Part shown: piece after piece, positions 1 through 7,295 of the stretch
Position numbering within the stretch: the first letter of the stretch is position 1
Layout: the number at the start of each line of letters is the position of its first letter
The notes under the pieces: generated by a model
The model's database searches: none
What the model was told of the DNA's origin: nothing
Seen by the model: the letters and a program-made list of their open reading frames with translations, nothing else
Program-made: the position numbers and the translations under genes
Assembly (NCBI GenBank): GCA_007124345.1
Contig: SLFH01000038.1
Span: forward strand, 1 to 14,064
Length of the DNA stretch: 14,064 bases
Direction: 5' to 3'
Origin: Phycisphaerales bacterium
GTDB taxonomy: Bacteria > Planctomycetota > Phycisphaerae > Phycisphaerales > UBA1924

Positions 1-1
1 C

Positions 2-1537
2 AGTGTCTGCTGCATCAGCCCGCAAGCCGGTTTGCAATCCCTGGTGCTGCCAAAAGACCAGGTTGGGCGACTGGATCAACTGGTCCGCGAAACTCAGGCC
101 TATGAACAGGGGGCAATTTTCTATTTCCAAGGTCCTTACGGTGTCGGCAAACAAAGCTGTGCCAAGGCATTGTGCGGCGAACTGGGGCTTCGATTGCTGC
201 TGGTGGATCTGGGAAAGCTTCTGGCAGATGCATCTCTTGCATTTGAAACGGCATTGGTCTTGATAGAACGTGAAGCTCGCCTGGGGGGCTGCGCAATTTT
301 TTTCTCTGGTTTTGATAAACTCCTGGATGACAAAAACAGCTCCTGGTTGGCAGCGTTGCTGCGCTCCCTCAACTCGGGCCCCCGGCTTGTTTTTCTGGCA
401 GGCAACCAGACATGGGAGCCATCCGGCACATTGTACGAGGTGCCTTTTATTCGAGTGCTCTTTGACATGCCGACTTTCAGCGAACGCATGTTACTGTGGC
501 GGAGTTTCCTCGATTCCAATCAGCCAGACTCCAATGGTTTGGATTTGGACAGTCTTGCCAACAAATTTCGGCTAAGCGGCGGTCAGATCAAAGATGCTGT
601 TTCAACCGCACGCAATCTGGCGCGCTGGAGAAAACCCGAGCAAGCCATACCCGGTATGCAGAATTTGTACAATGCCTGCCGGCTGCAATCCAATCGCAAG
701 CTGAGCAACCTGGCTCAAAAAGTGCGCCCTTGCTTTCATTGGGAAGACATTGTATTGCCCCGTGCTCAGAACACACAACTCAAATTGATCTGCACCTATG
801 TGCAGCAACGCGCCCGGGTGATGGATACATGGGGTTTTGCCCGTAAATTGAGTTTGGGCAAGGGAATCAACGCTTTATTTGCAGGCCCTTCTGGTACGGG
901 CAAAACAATGGCGGCCGATATTATTGCCAATGCGTTGGGCCTGGATCTGTACAAAATCGACCTGTCAACCGTGATCAGCAAATATATTGGTGAAACAGAA
1001 AAAAATCTGGCGCAGATTTTCATGGAGGCCGAGACCTCCAACGCCGTGCTTTTTTTTGACGAAGCGGACGCCCTTTTCGGAAAGCGCAGTGAAGTCAAGG
1101 ATTCCCATGATCGCTACGCCAATATCGAGATCAGCTATTTGTTGCAGCGAATGGAAGAATATGAAGGGGTGAGTATTCTGGCCACCAACTTGCGCCAGAA
1201 CATGGATGAAGCCTTTGTGCGCCGCGTGGCGTTCACGATTCATTTTCCCATGCCCGAAGAAAGCAGCCGCCTGCAAATCTGGCGAAAAATCTGGCCGCCG
1301 CAAACACCCCGGGAACCGGACCTCGACTTGGAATTCCTTGCCCGGCACTTCCGTTTTTCGGGCGGAAGCATCAAAAACACCGCCCTGGCTGCAGCCTACA
1401 TGGCTGCCGAAGATGGCCAAGCCGTAGCCATGACTCATCTGATCCGGGCTACGAGGGAAGAATTGCTGAAAATGGGAAAAGCCTGTGTCAAGGCTGATTT
1501 TGGAAAATATTTTGACCTGTTGCAGGCGAACACCTAA
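2..1537 (+). CDS. AAA+ ATPase of contractile injection system (Afp15-like), 5' partial
   Basis: The reading frame is open to the left edge. The first possible start (TTG at 32) has no ribosome binding site, so the gene very probably begins upstream and the N-terminus is missing. Numbering from the TTG, two AAA modules are visible. Module 1 has a degenerate P-loop (GPYGVGKQ, residues 34-41) and a Walker B position reading FFSG instead of FFDE (90-93). Module 2 is canonical: GPSGTGKT at 285-292, FFDEAD at 341-346, and a LATN/FVRR sensor and arginine region further on. This inactive-plus-active pairing with the FFDEADALFGKR signature matches ATPases found in nearly all Afp/PVC-type loci, which are thought to act in particle assembly or cargo loading; the exact role is not settled. 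The DUF4255 gene follows 36 nt downstream, so the Afp15-Afp16 order is conserved. Confidence in family is high; in function, moderate. Confidence 0.92.
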   Translation, partial: SVCCISPQAGLQSLVLPKDQVGRLDQLVRETQAYEQGAIFYFQGPYGVGKQSCAKALCGELGLRLLLVDLGKLLADASLAFETALVLIEREARLGGCAIFFSGFDKLLDDKNSSWLAALLRSLNSGPRLVFLAGNQTWEPSGTLYEVPFIRVLFDMPTFSERMLLWRSFLDSNQPDSNGLDLDSLANKFRLSGGQIKDAVSTARNLARWRKPEQAIPGMQNLYNACRLQSNRKLSNLAQKVRPCFHWEDIVLPRAQNTQLKLICTYVQQRARVMDTWGFARKLSLGKGINALFAGPSGTGKTMAADIIANALGLDLYKIDLSTVISKYIGETEKNLAQIFMEAETSNAVLFFDEADALFGKRSEVKDSHDRYANIEISYLLQRMEEYEGVSILATNLRQNMDEAFVRRVAFTIHFPMPEESSRLQIWRKIWPPQTPREPDLDLEFLARHFRFSGGSIKNTALAAAYMAAEDGQAVAMTHLIRATREELLKMGKACVKADFGKYFDLLQANT

Positions 1538-1573
1538 ACCAGGTTTCTGAAAGGACCAAAGCAGGGCATTATT

Positions 1574-2179
1574 ATGATCCGCGATCTGGATGATACGATT
1601 GAACAGCTCTTGCAAACCGGGGCGCCGGCCGGGTCGGAACTGGCATCGGCCAACATCAGTTTCGAATTGCCGGATGCCGACTGGCGGGCAGGTCTGGATA
1701 GCCTGACCGTCAATTGCTACTTGTACGATGTGCGTGAAAACCGCGAACTGCGCACCGTGGAACCACCTATCCAGCGATCAGCAGACGGAACCCGTGCCAT
1801 CCGACGACAAGCACCGGTACGCATCGACTGCGCCTACTGCATCACAGCCTGGAGTATTGCAACAAATGAATCCATCCAGGAAGAACACCGCTTGTTGAGT
1901 CAGGTACTGCGGGTGCTGCTTCAAAACCCCACCATACCACCTGGGGTATTGCAGGGAAGCCTGGTAGGTCAGGTTCCCCCCTATCCAACCATTATTGCTG
2001 CTCCTGACGGCGTGAAAAATCAGCCCGAATTTTGGGGTGCCCTGGATCAGCAACTCAAGCCCTCGCTGAATTATGTCGTCACCTTGACGATGAGCCTGGA
2101 CGATACGGTGGCCGAAACCGATATGCCGCCGGTAGTGGACAGCGTGGATGTCGAGGTCGACGATCTCAGCAAATTTTAA
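1574..2179 (+). CDS. DUF4255 (Pvc16/Afp16-like) tail terminator/cap protein
   Basis: A 201-residue protein. It starts with a helical segment (MIRDLDDTIEQLL), followed by an ISFELPDADW segment and the YLYDVREN(R)ELR motif (about residues 50-62) that marks the DUF4255/Pvc16_N family. A hydrophobic DCAYCITAW strand lies near residue 90, and the EEHRLLSQVLRVLL helix near 110. In Afp and PVC particles this family caps the distal end of tube and sheath and stops polymerisation. The ATG at 1574 is preceded by AGGG at 1563-1566 with suitable spacing. The acidic C-terminus (VDVEVDDLSKF) is also common in the family. It is followed by a 92-nt gap before the sheath gene. The family call is firm; the capping role comes from the studied homologues. 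Confidence 0.92.
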   Translation: MIRDLDDTIEQLLQTGAPAGSELASANISFELPDADWRAGLDSLTVNCYLYDVRENRELRTVEPPIQRSADGTRAIRRQAPVRIDCAYCITAWSIATNESIQEEHRLLSQVLRVLLQNPTIPPGVLQGSLVGQVPPYPTIIAAPDGVKNQPEFWGALDQQLKPSLNYVVTLTMSLDDTVAETDMPPVVDSVDVEVDDLSKF

Positions 2180-2218
2180 GGCTTGCCAGGATATTTATCT
2201 TTTTCACTCTATCATAAA

Positions 2219-2242
2219 AGATGTGCCACATCCGGCGCATCT
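2219..2242 (+). promoter_or_regulatory. Hairpin in leader upstream of the sheath gene
   Basis: Positions 2219-2227 pair with 2234-2242 in a 9-bp stem (one G-U wobble) around a 6-nt loop. No T-tract follows, so it does not look like an intrinsic terminator. It lies about 30 nt before the sheath start, just upstream of a strong GGAGGTG ribosome binding site at 2261-2267. A role in mRNA processing or stability, to raise sheath and tube expression over the preceding genes, is an inference. I found no convincing -35/-10 pair in this 92-nt gap. Confidence 0.4.
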
Positions 2243-2271
2243 AAACTACTGCACCATATGGAGGTGACATC

Positions 2272-3789
2272 ATGGGTTTTAATCTCGGTTTAAATGTCGT
2301 GGAAGTTGACGGCCGGGTGGCACCCAGCATCCAGGCGGCACCGACTTCAGTGGCCGCATTGATTATCCGCTCGGCCCGGGGCCTGCCCAACCAGGTTTAC
2401 CAGGTAACCAACTGGAGTGCCTTTACGGAGCGCTTCGGCCGGTATTTAAACGGGGCTTTCGGAGCCTATGCCATGCGAGGATTCATCGATAATGGAGGTG
2501 CCATGGCGTATGTAACCCGGGTGGTGGATACCGCCACTGCCACAAGCGCTTCCCGCGCTTTTGATGACGGCGAAGATACCGCTCTGACAATTACCGCGGG
2601 TTATCGCGGCACAGCCGACCCGGGCGCATGGGGCAACAACCTGGCCGTGCGCATTGCCCCCAACCCTGAAACCGCTGGGACTTACGATATTTTTGTCCGC
2701 GAAAACGGCACGGTGGTAGAAACCTGGGAGGCCTTGAATCAAAGCACTACACCCGGTGATCCGGGCAGGCATCCGGAAACAGTGATCAATGACGAGTTTA
2801 CCGGCTCCAAATTTATTATCGTCACCGAGAATGACACCGGCAATCCGGCTTCAACCGACGGTACGGAGACTGCCGATGCCGACGGATTTGTCCCGTTGGA
2901 AAACGGTGCCGACGATTCCCTGAGCGGGGCCGCCCTTGAAAATGCCTTGGTGGCAGCCCTGAGCCGTTTTGATGTGCATAAGGTTCAGCTGGTCTGCTGC
3001 CCGGAAACAAACAGCAATACGTTTGTCGCAGCCGCCCTGGCATATTGCGAAAACCGGGGGGACTGCATGTTTATCGGTCACACCACCGAGGGCCATGATG
3101 CAGCGGCTTCCAAAACGTACGGCCGGAATTTTCAGGGCAACAAAGTGTATGGGGCTCTCTATTTTCCGTGGATCCGGGTAGCCGATCCCATCGGCACACA
3201 AATATGGATACCGCCCACCGGCCATATAATGGGCGTATTTGCCCGCACCGAACGTGAGCGCGGCATATGGAAGGCACCCGCCGGCAATGCCGCCAAACTG
3301 AACGGGGCTTTGGATGTGCAGCACCACATCACGGACACGGTGCATACCGACCTGGTTAAAAACGGCAGTGTCAACGCGGTGCGCTTCATCCCTGGTGCAG
3401 GCATCGTTATAGACAGCTCGCGTACATTGAGTACAAACACGATCTGGCTGTATGTCAATATCCGTTTGCTGTTCAATTTTGTCAAAAGCTCGCTGATGGG
3501 GGGTTTGCGCTGGGTGGTCCAGGAACCCAACGACCAGACGCTATGGAACAAGGTGAAGTTCAACTCGGTAACCCCTTTCCTGATGGGATTGTGGAAGCGC
3601 GGGGCTTTTGGGTCCGGCACACCGGACCAGGTCTTCACCGTCAAGATCGATTCCGAGAACAATCCACCGGCAAGCGTCCAGCAGGGCATATTGAATATCG
3701 AGGTTTATTTTTATCCGGTGCGACCGGCCGAAACAATCGTGATCACCATCGGACAGCAGGAAAGCGGCGCCAGCTCCGGCGAAAGTTAA
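2272..3789 (+). CDS. Contractile tail sheath protein (Afp2/3/4-like)
   Basis: A 505-residue sheath subunit, a usual length for eCIS sheaths. The N-terminus carries the family opening (VVEVDGRVAPSIQAAPTSVAALI). The segment NWSAFTERFGRY and a GAMAYVTRVV strand follow at about residues 45-85. A variable surface domain lies near 100-235. The conserved C-terminal sheath domain starts with ERGIWKAPAGN (about 329-339) and continues through SSRTLS, WLYVNIRLLFNFVKSSLMGGLRWVV and a terminal VYFYPVRPAETIVITI strand. These strands form the handshake mesh with neighbouring subunits. The subunits polymerise as a helix around the inner tube and contract to drive it into a target. The start is set by GGAGGTG 4 nt upstream of the ATG. 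Only one sheath gene is visible; Afp has three, so paralogues outside the window cannot be excluded. Confidence 0.97.
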   Translation: MGFNLGLNVVEVDGRVAPSIQAAPTSVAALIIRSARGLPNQVYQVTNWSAFTERFGRYLNGAFGAYAMRGFIDNGGAMAYVTRVVDTATATSASRAFDDGEDTALTITAGYRGTADPGAWGNNLAVRIAPNPETAGTYDIFVRENGTVVETWEALNQSTTPGDPGRHPETVINDEFTGSKFIIVTENDTGNPASTDGTETADADGFVPLENGADDSLSGAALENALVAALSRFDVHKVQLVCCPETNSNTFVAAALAYCENRGDCMFIGHTTEGHDAAASKTYGRNFQGNKVYGALYFPWIRVADPIGTQIWIPPTGHIMGVFARTERERGIWKAPAGNAAKLNGALDVQHHITDTVHTDLVKNGSVNAVRFIPGAGIVIDSSRTLSTNTIWLYVNIRLLFNFVKSSLMGGLRWVVQEPNDQTLWNKVKFNSVTPFLMGLWKRGAFGSGTPDQVFTVKIDSENNPPASVQQGILNIEVYFYPVRPAETIVITIGQQESGASSGES

Positions 3790-3807
3790 TCGAAGTTGCC
3801 TGAACAG

Positions 3808-3824
3808 CCCTGACTGAATCAGGG
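3808..3824 (+). promoter_or_regulatory. Hairpin between sheath and tube genes
   Basis: CCCTGA (3808-3813) and TCAGGG (3819-3824) form a perfect 6-bp stem with a 5-nt loop in the 71-nt gap between sheath and tube. No T-run follows, so it is unlikely to be an efficient rho-independent terminator. It could act as a processing or mRNA-stabilising element that sets sheath:tube expression, or it may be incidental. Confidence 0.35.
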
Positions 3825-3860
3825 ACAATACGGAAAAGTACAAAGAGAAGGAGAAAAGCC

Positions 3861-4322
3861 ATGGCTGACTTTGGTTTTAATGAAGCCTATCGTACAGATG
3901 AATTCGTGGTGGAAATCGAGGGTATCGAAAGCCCAGGGATCACCAAAGTGGACGGATTGAGCGAAGGCGAGATCGACGCCATCGACCAGCCGGACGGCGG
4001 GGCCAACATCACTCACAAAATCAGTTCCGGAATCATAAAATACGATGATCTGACTCTGGAGCGCAACATGGACGGCAGTCAGGCTGATGCCGATTTTAAA
4101 ACCTGGTTTGACGAGATGTTCAAACTGGACGGCACCGGTACCGGCAGCCAGATGCGGCGTAACGGCTCAGTTGTCAAAAAGCAGTTTGGCCAGGAAGTCC
4201 TGCGTTTTGCCTTCGAGGGTGCCTGGATTAAATCGAGCAAATTCACCTCCCTGGATGCCGCCAGTTCGGACTTGATGAAACAGACCATCGTATTGGCTGT
4301 CGAACGTATGTATCGGGTCTAA
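3861..4322 (+). CDS. Inner tube protein (Afp1/T4 gp19-like)
   Basis: A 153-residue protein of the T4 gp19/'conserved hypothetical phage tail region' family. Family features are the FVVEIEGIESPGITKVDGLS N-terminal strand pair (about residues 14-34), the GIIKYDDLTLERNMDGS motif (about 54-70), a TWFDEMF helix, and the C-terminal VLAVERMYRV strand. Hexameric rings of this Hcp-like fold stack into the rigid tube carried inside the sheath. The ribosome binding site AAGGAG (3848-3853) lies 7 nt before the ATG and is among the strongest in the window, as expected for a high-copy structural protein. The gene sits directly after the sheath gene, the usual order. Length and motifs match single-domain tube proteins. 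A second tube paralogue (Afp5-like) is not seen here. Confidence 0.96.
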   Translation: MADFGFNEAYRTDEFVVEIEGIESPGITKVDGLSEGEIDAIDQPDGGANITHKISSGIIKYDDLTLERNMDGSQADADFKTWFDEMFKLDGTGTGSQMRRNGSVVKKQFGQEVLRFAFEGAWIKSSKFTSLDAASSDLMKQTIVLAVERMYRV

Positions 4323-4334
4323 GGGGCTGTAGCC

Positions 4335-5099
4335 ATGGAATTTCATCAAAGCGAATTCGAGGTACGCCTGCCGATCGGATATCGTGATGAGTCAGGCAAG
4401 ATTCATCGCCGGGCTTTTCTGCGCAAAATGCGGGGCCATGAAGAAGCGCTTTTGTACGATACATCGCTTCAAGGCGGTCGCCTGGTCACAGAACTGCTGA
4501 CCGGTTGTATGGTGCGCCTGGGCGATCTGGCCCATGTGGACGCCCAGATCCTGTCCGAGTTGTATTCGGTCGATCGCAACTATCTGCTCTTGGAACTGCG
4601 GCGCCTTACACTGGGGGATCGTATGCCGGCGACCTACTACTGCCCGGGCTGCCGGGCGCCGGTAGCCCTGACCGAGGATCTGGCGACCCTTGCAGTGGGG
4701 CGTTTTGAGGGGGACCGCGTTCCCGAGGATATCCATCTGGAATTGGAAGACGGCTATGTCGACCGTCAAGGCCGGCGGCACACGGCTGTAATCCTGACAC
4801 TGCCACGGGGCAAAGATGAAGAGTTCGTCGCACCCCTGGCCACCAGGGATCCGCTCAAAGCCCAGGATGCCCTGATGCTGCGCTGTATCAAAAAATTCGG
4901 CGACCTGCCCCATTCAGCGCTGGAAGCCTACGGGGTCAAGATCCTGCGCGAACTGACCATGGGTGACCGCCTGCGTCTGCAAGAAAGCTTCAACGGCCGG
5001 ACACCGGGTGTCGATTTTGTGCGGCAGGTACAGTGCCCCTCCTGTGGAGTTCAATTTGAGGGTATGCTGGATGTCTCCCATTTTTTCGTCTGCGGCTAG
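4335..5099 (+). CDS. T4 gp26-like baseplate/tail-assembly protein with two CxxC pairs
   Basis: A 254-residue protein starting 12 nt after the tube gene, with AAGGGG at 4321-4326 as ribosome binding site. The N-terminus (FEVRLPIGYRDESGKIHRRAFLRKMRGHEE) and the LLELRRLTLGDR motif (about 85-96) match what I know of the T4_baseplate (gp26-like) family found after the tube gene in eCIS loci. Two CxxC pairs, CPGC at 103-106 and CPSC at 234-237, could form a split zinc ribbon closing the domain. The second pair follows a parallel LTMGDRLRLQE motif (about 207-217), suggesting an internally repeated half. Position between tube and baseplate genes is that of phage tail-assembly chaperones. The frame ends at TAG (5097-5099), 9 nt after a T TTT TTC heptamer that would allow a shift into the DUF6760-like frame. 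Structural family is moderately certain; a chaperone role is inferred. Confidence 0.75.
   Translation: MEFHQSEFEVRLPIGYRDESGKIHRRAFLRKMRGHEEALLYDTSLQGGRLVTELLTGCMVRLGDLAHVDAQILSELYSVDRNYLLLELRRLTLGDRMPATYYCPGCRAPVALTEDLATLAVGRFEGDRVPEDIHLELEDGYVDRQGRRHTAVILTLPRGKDEEFVAPLATRDPLKAQDALMLRCIKKFGDLPHSALEAYGVKILRELTMGDRLRLQESFNGRTPGVDFVRQVQCPSCGVQFEGMLDVSHFFVCG
5081..5087 (+). promoter_or_regulatory. Candidate programmed -1 ribosomal frameshift site (T TTT TTC)
   Basis: A perfect X XXY YYZ heptamer, phased so that zero-frame codons are TTT (5082-5084) and TTC (5085-5087), i.e. F250 and F251 of the preceding protein. A -1 slip would bypass the TAG at 5097-5099 and continue in the frame encoding the DUF6760-like extension, giving a 314-residue fusion (251 + 63). 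A possible short stimulatory stem pairs GCGG (5092-5095) with CCGC (5107-5110), 4 nt downstream of the heptamer. The stem is short, with an 11-nt loop, so the structural support is modest. The heptamer and its phase are observed; actual slippage is inferred. Confidence 0.62.
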
Positions 5100-5278
5100 G
5101 GGGGAACCGCCTGCGCCAGGAAGTTTTCTACCTAGCCTATCACCTGCATTGGTCCTGGTCCGAGATTATGGCTTTGGATATCAATGAACGCCGTATATTC
5201 GTGGACATGCTGGCGGAACGGATCGATGCCGACAACCGTGCCTTCGAGGCGTTAAGCGAACGGATGAGAAAAGGATAA
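5087..5278 (+). CDS. DUF6760/P2 GpE-like short frame, likely translated as a -1 frameshift extension
   Basis: A 63-codon stretch ending at TAA (5276-5278). The peptide has the core EVFYLAYHLHWSWSEIMAL, then an INERRIFVDMLAERI helix. This resembles DUF6760, the short protein found after the gp26-like gene in many eCIS loci, and the FHWP-type motif of P2-family GpE tail proteins. The frame is open back to 5060 but contains no ATG, GTG or TTG before the ATG at 5168. A start there would remove the conserved AYHLHW half. The coordinates given begin at the first codon after the proposed slip. Alternatives are a CTG start at 5090 or 5111 (the latter preceded by AGGGGGG at 5098-5104), or coupling to the upstream stop. 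It ends 7 nt before the next gene. Coding status is well supported by the family match; the start mechanism is inferred. Confidence 0.72.
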   Translation, partial: RLRLGGNRLRQEVFYLAYHLHWSWSEIMALDINERRIFVDMLAERIDADNRAFEALSERMRKG

Positions 5279-5285
5279 GAACCTG

Positions 5286-6626
5286 ATGCCAATTTCGCCT
5301 GAAATCAGCGCCGGAGACACAATTTGGGCGATGAGCCTGCGATTGGCGCCGGCCAGTAACCATCCCCGGCGGCCCCGGCCGTTTTATGCTTTACCGTTTA
5401 TAGCACTGGGCGGGTTGGGGCATAGCGGGTCGCATCAGACAGACGCCCGGCTATCACAATCAACCACCTTGATCTGGCCCGGCACCTCATTGTTTGTTTG
5501 GTCCACCCACTGGCAGGCCCAGAACCAGGCGGCTCCAACTACGACAACCGATGCAGTGCAAAACAAACAGGATACCGTGACCTTAACGTTGAACCATCGA
5601 CCCCCATCACGAGAACGGGACACAGCGGCTTTTGTTTTCATGCAATTGAAAGGTGGTCGAGACCAACGCGGTGTTTCACCATCAACCCGGAACATAACAC
5701 CCGGTCAGAGCTTCATCCCCGAGGCTTCCTTTCAACCCGGCATACTGACCGCACTTAAGCCTCGCCAGGTCAATCTGCCTGTCAAACATCCCAGCCCGGC
5801 AAAGGGGGTGGCCGGGGAAAAATCCGGTCTGCCATCATTAATAAGGACTAAACTGCAAAAACAGCCGATCGCCCTTTCGATACAGCCTGATACGTCACTA
5901 TCTTCAGGGTATTCTGAAGGTAATCCCCCGGCTTTCATCCCCTTGGACACTCGTACCATAACCACAGGACTGGCCTCGACGACTCCTCGACCAGTACTTG
6001 GGGGACTGCCATTCAGTTCATCATTCGGTCAGATTCAGCGCGATGCTTCCGCCAACTTGCTGCTGCGCTCAACCCCGGCCATTTTTCTGCCACGTGGCCA
6101 TGTGCCTGATTCCCGTAATTCACATTCCGAACCACTGTCTCTTTCTTCCAGCCGTCCCCCGATTCGGTCAGAGGCGTTTCAACCCCAGGCCGATGAATCT
6201 CAGCGGCTCGTTCCCCAAAGTGTAGCACTCATTCCGCCGGCAGATTTGGTCTATCCCTCATTCGAACGGCCCGTTTATGAAACTATGGCCCCTTTGAAAC
6301 CACTTCGGTCGTTTGGTACAAAGGACGCCCATGAAAAGCTGTCCCGGCCTGCTGATGAAACGCCGGCTAAATCGCCTGAACAGTTGCCCGGCAACGTCGA
6401 CAGATGGCAGGTGATAATGAAAACCATCGAACAGCGCATTTCCCGGGAAGTGGCCATTGCCGTGAAACAGACCAACCACCCCAAACGGCAGGAAAATGCA
6501 GGGCATCTTCCTCCCCTACCCCGGCCACCTGTTAACCTGGACGATGAAGGTACAGCTTCCCGATTGCTGCAAAAAATACGTCGCGCAAACCGGCAGGAAC
6601 GCTTTCGATTGGGACAGTTACGGTAA
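5286..6626 (+). CDS. Uncharacterised Pro/Ser-rich, probably disordered eCIS protein
   Basis: A 446-residue protein I cannot assign to a family. It is rich in Pro, Ser, Arg and Thr, and I see no cysteine. It looks intrinsically disordered for most of its length. Exceptions are a mildly hydrophobic patch near residues 33-46 (FYALPFIALGGLG) and two C-terminal stretches that could be helical: about 371-396 (VDRWQVIMKTIEQRISREVA and on) and about 425-446, basic, ending RQERFRLGQLR. There is no signal peptide. The ATG at 5286 has AAGGA at 5271-5275 upstream and starts 7 nt after the DUF6760-like stop, so translation is probably coupled. It occupies the slot that follows tail-assembly chaperones in phages, where the tape measure normally sits. 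Its composition is unlike a helical tape measure. A spike- or hub-associated linker protein, assembly factor or cargo adaptor are other options. It is clearly a gene; its function is unknown. Confidence 0.8.
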   Translation: MPISPEISAGDTIWAMSLRLAPASNHPRRPRPFYALPFIALGGLGHSGSHQTDARLSQSTTLIWPGTSLFVWSTHWQAQNQAAPTTTTDAVQNKQDTVTLTLNHRPPSRERDTAAFVFMQLKGGRDQRGVSPSTRNITPGQSFIPEASFQPGILTALKPRQVNLPVKHPSPAKGVAGEKSGLPSLIRTKLQKQPIALSIQPDTSLSSGYSEGNPPAFIPLDTRTITTGLASTTPRPVLGGLPFSSSFGQIQRDASANLLLRSTPAIFLPRGHVPDSRNSHSEPLSLSSSRPPIRSEAFQPQADESQRLVPQSVALIPPADLVYPSFERPVYETMAPLKPLRSFGTKDAHEKLSRPADETPAKSPEQLPGNVDRWQVIMKTIEQRISREVAIAVKQTNHPKRQENAGHLPPLPRPPVNLDDEGTASRLLQKIRRANRQERFRLGQLR

Positions 6627-6662
6627 TTAAACCCGAGGCTTAAGGCCTCATAAAGGTGTCAT

Positions 6663-7259
6663 ATGACTGAGCGTCAAGTATTGCGAGGCTTTATTGCCAA
6701 TATTGAAGTCATTCCACCCCTCATCGTGACGTTTCAATTCAATCCGGAATCGATCACCGATAATAAAACGGTCAATTACGCAGACCGCAACGCCAACCTG
6801 TGCGGCAACTGGCCGGGCAAGATATACACTGGCGGGGGTCATCGCACGATTTCGTTCGATTTCAAACTGCACGGTCTGGAAGAAGGCACCAACGCACTCA
6901 ACCCTACCGCACTTGACAACGGAATTTCAACCGAATTGGCCAAACTGCGCTCCTTTCTCTATCCCATGGAAGACGCCTGGGCCACTTTGGGCGGACTTTT
7001 TGGGGAAAAAGACGAAGGAAAGCGCCTTTCAGCCCCGCCGGATTGTATTTTCGGTTTTGGCACCAAAATTTTACAATGCATCGTAACTGAGCTGACAATC
7101 AACGAAACCCAGTTCAACAGCCTGCTGGCACCGGTTCGTGCAGATGTTGGCATTACCCTGGTAGTCAACGAAGACAGCGACAACGATCTTTACCAGTTGG
7201 ACAAACAGCACCGTAACTTGCTGGCGGCGCTGGGATTGCAAAATATAAGCATTTTCTAA
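6663..7259 (+). CDS. CIS-tube-domain baseplate protein (Afp7 N-terminal-like), no LysM domain
   Basis: A 198-residue protein with the diagnostic VTFQFNPESITDNKTVNYADR segment (about residues 19-40). A TGGGHRTISFDFKLHG strand pair (about 59-74) and a C-terminal VRADVGITLVVNED strand follow. This pattern belongs to the CIS_tube domain found in Afp7/Pvc7, which joins the hub to the first tube ring. In Afp7 the domain is fused to a C-terminal LysM. Here the protein stops after QNISIF and the LysM-like part is encoded by the next gene. AAAGGTG (6652-6658) provides the ribosome binding site before the ATG at 6663. The preceding 36-nt gap includes a small GAGGC/GCCTC stem (6635-6649). Confidence 0.85.
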   Translation: MTERQVLRGFIANIEVIPPLIVTFQFNPESITDNKTVNYADRNANLCGNWPGKIYTGGGHRTISFDFKLHGLEEGTNALNPTALDNGISTELAKLRSFLYPMEDAWATLGGLFGEKDEGKRLSAPPDCIFGFGTKILQCIVTELTINETQFNSLLAPVRADVGITLVVNEDSDNDLYQLDKQHRNLLAALGLQNISIF

Positions 7260-7295
7260 CCTTTATTGTCGGAAAGGCACAAGACCGAAAAAAAG

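Noticed and set aside
32..34. TTG as the true start of the AAA+ ATPase
   Set aside because: No ribosome binding site precedes it, the frame stays open to the window edge, and family members have additional N-terminal sequence.
965..1615. 216-residue open frame on the minus strand opposite the AAA+ ATPase
   Set aside because: It lies antisense to the canonical second AAA module, whose motifs fix the + strand frame. The minus translation shows no domain and has no ribosome binding site context.
2180..2271. Sigma70-type promoter before the sheath gene
   Set aside because: TTGCCA at 2183-2188 has no good -10 box at 16-18 nt spacing; TATCAT at 2210-2215 is too far away.
4392..4913. 173-residue minus-strand open frame opposite the gp26-like gene
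   Set aside because: It is a shadow of the + strand gene, which carries family motifs and CxxC pairs.
6635..6649. GAGGC/GCCTC stem as a terminator after the 446-residue gene
   Set aside because: The stem is only 5 bp, no T-run follows, and the next gene starts 13 nt later in the same direction, so termination is unlikely.
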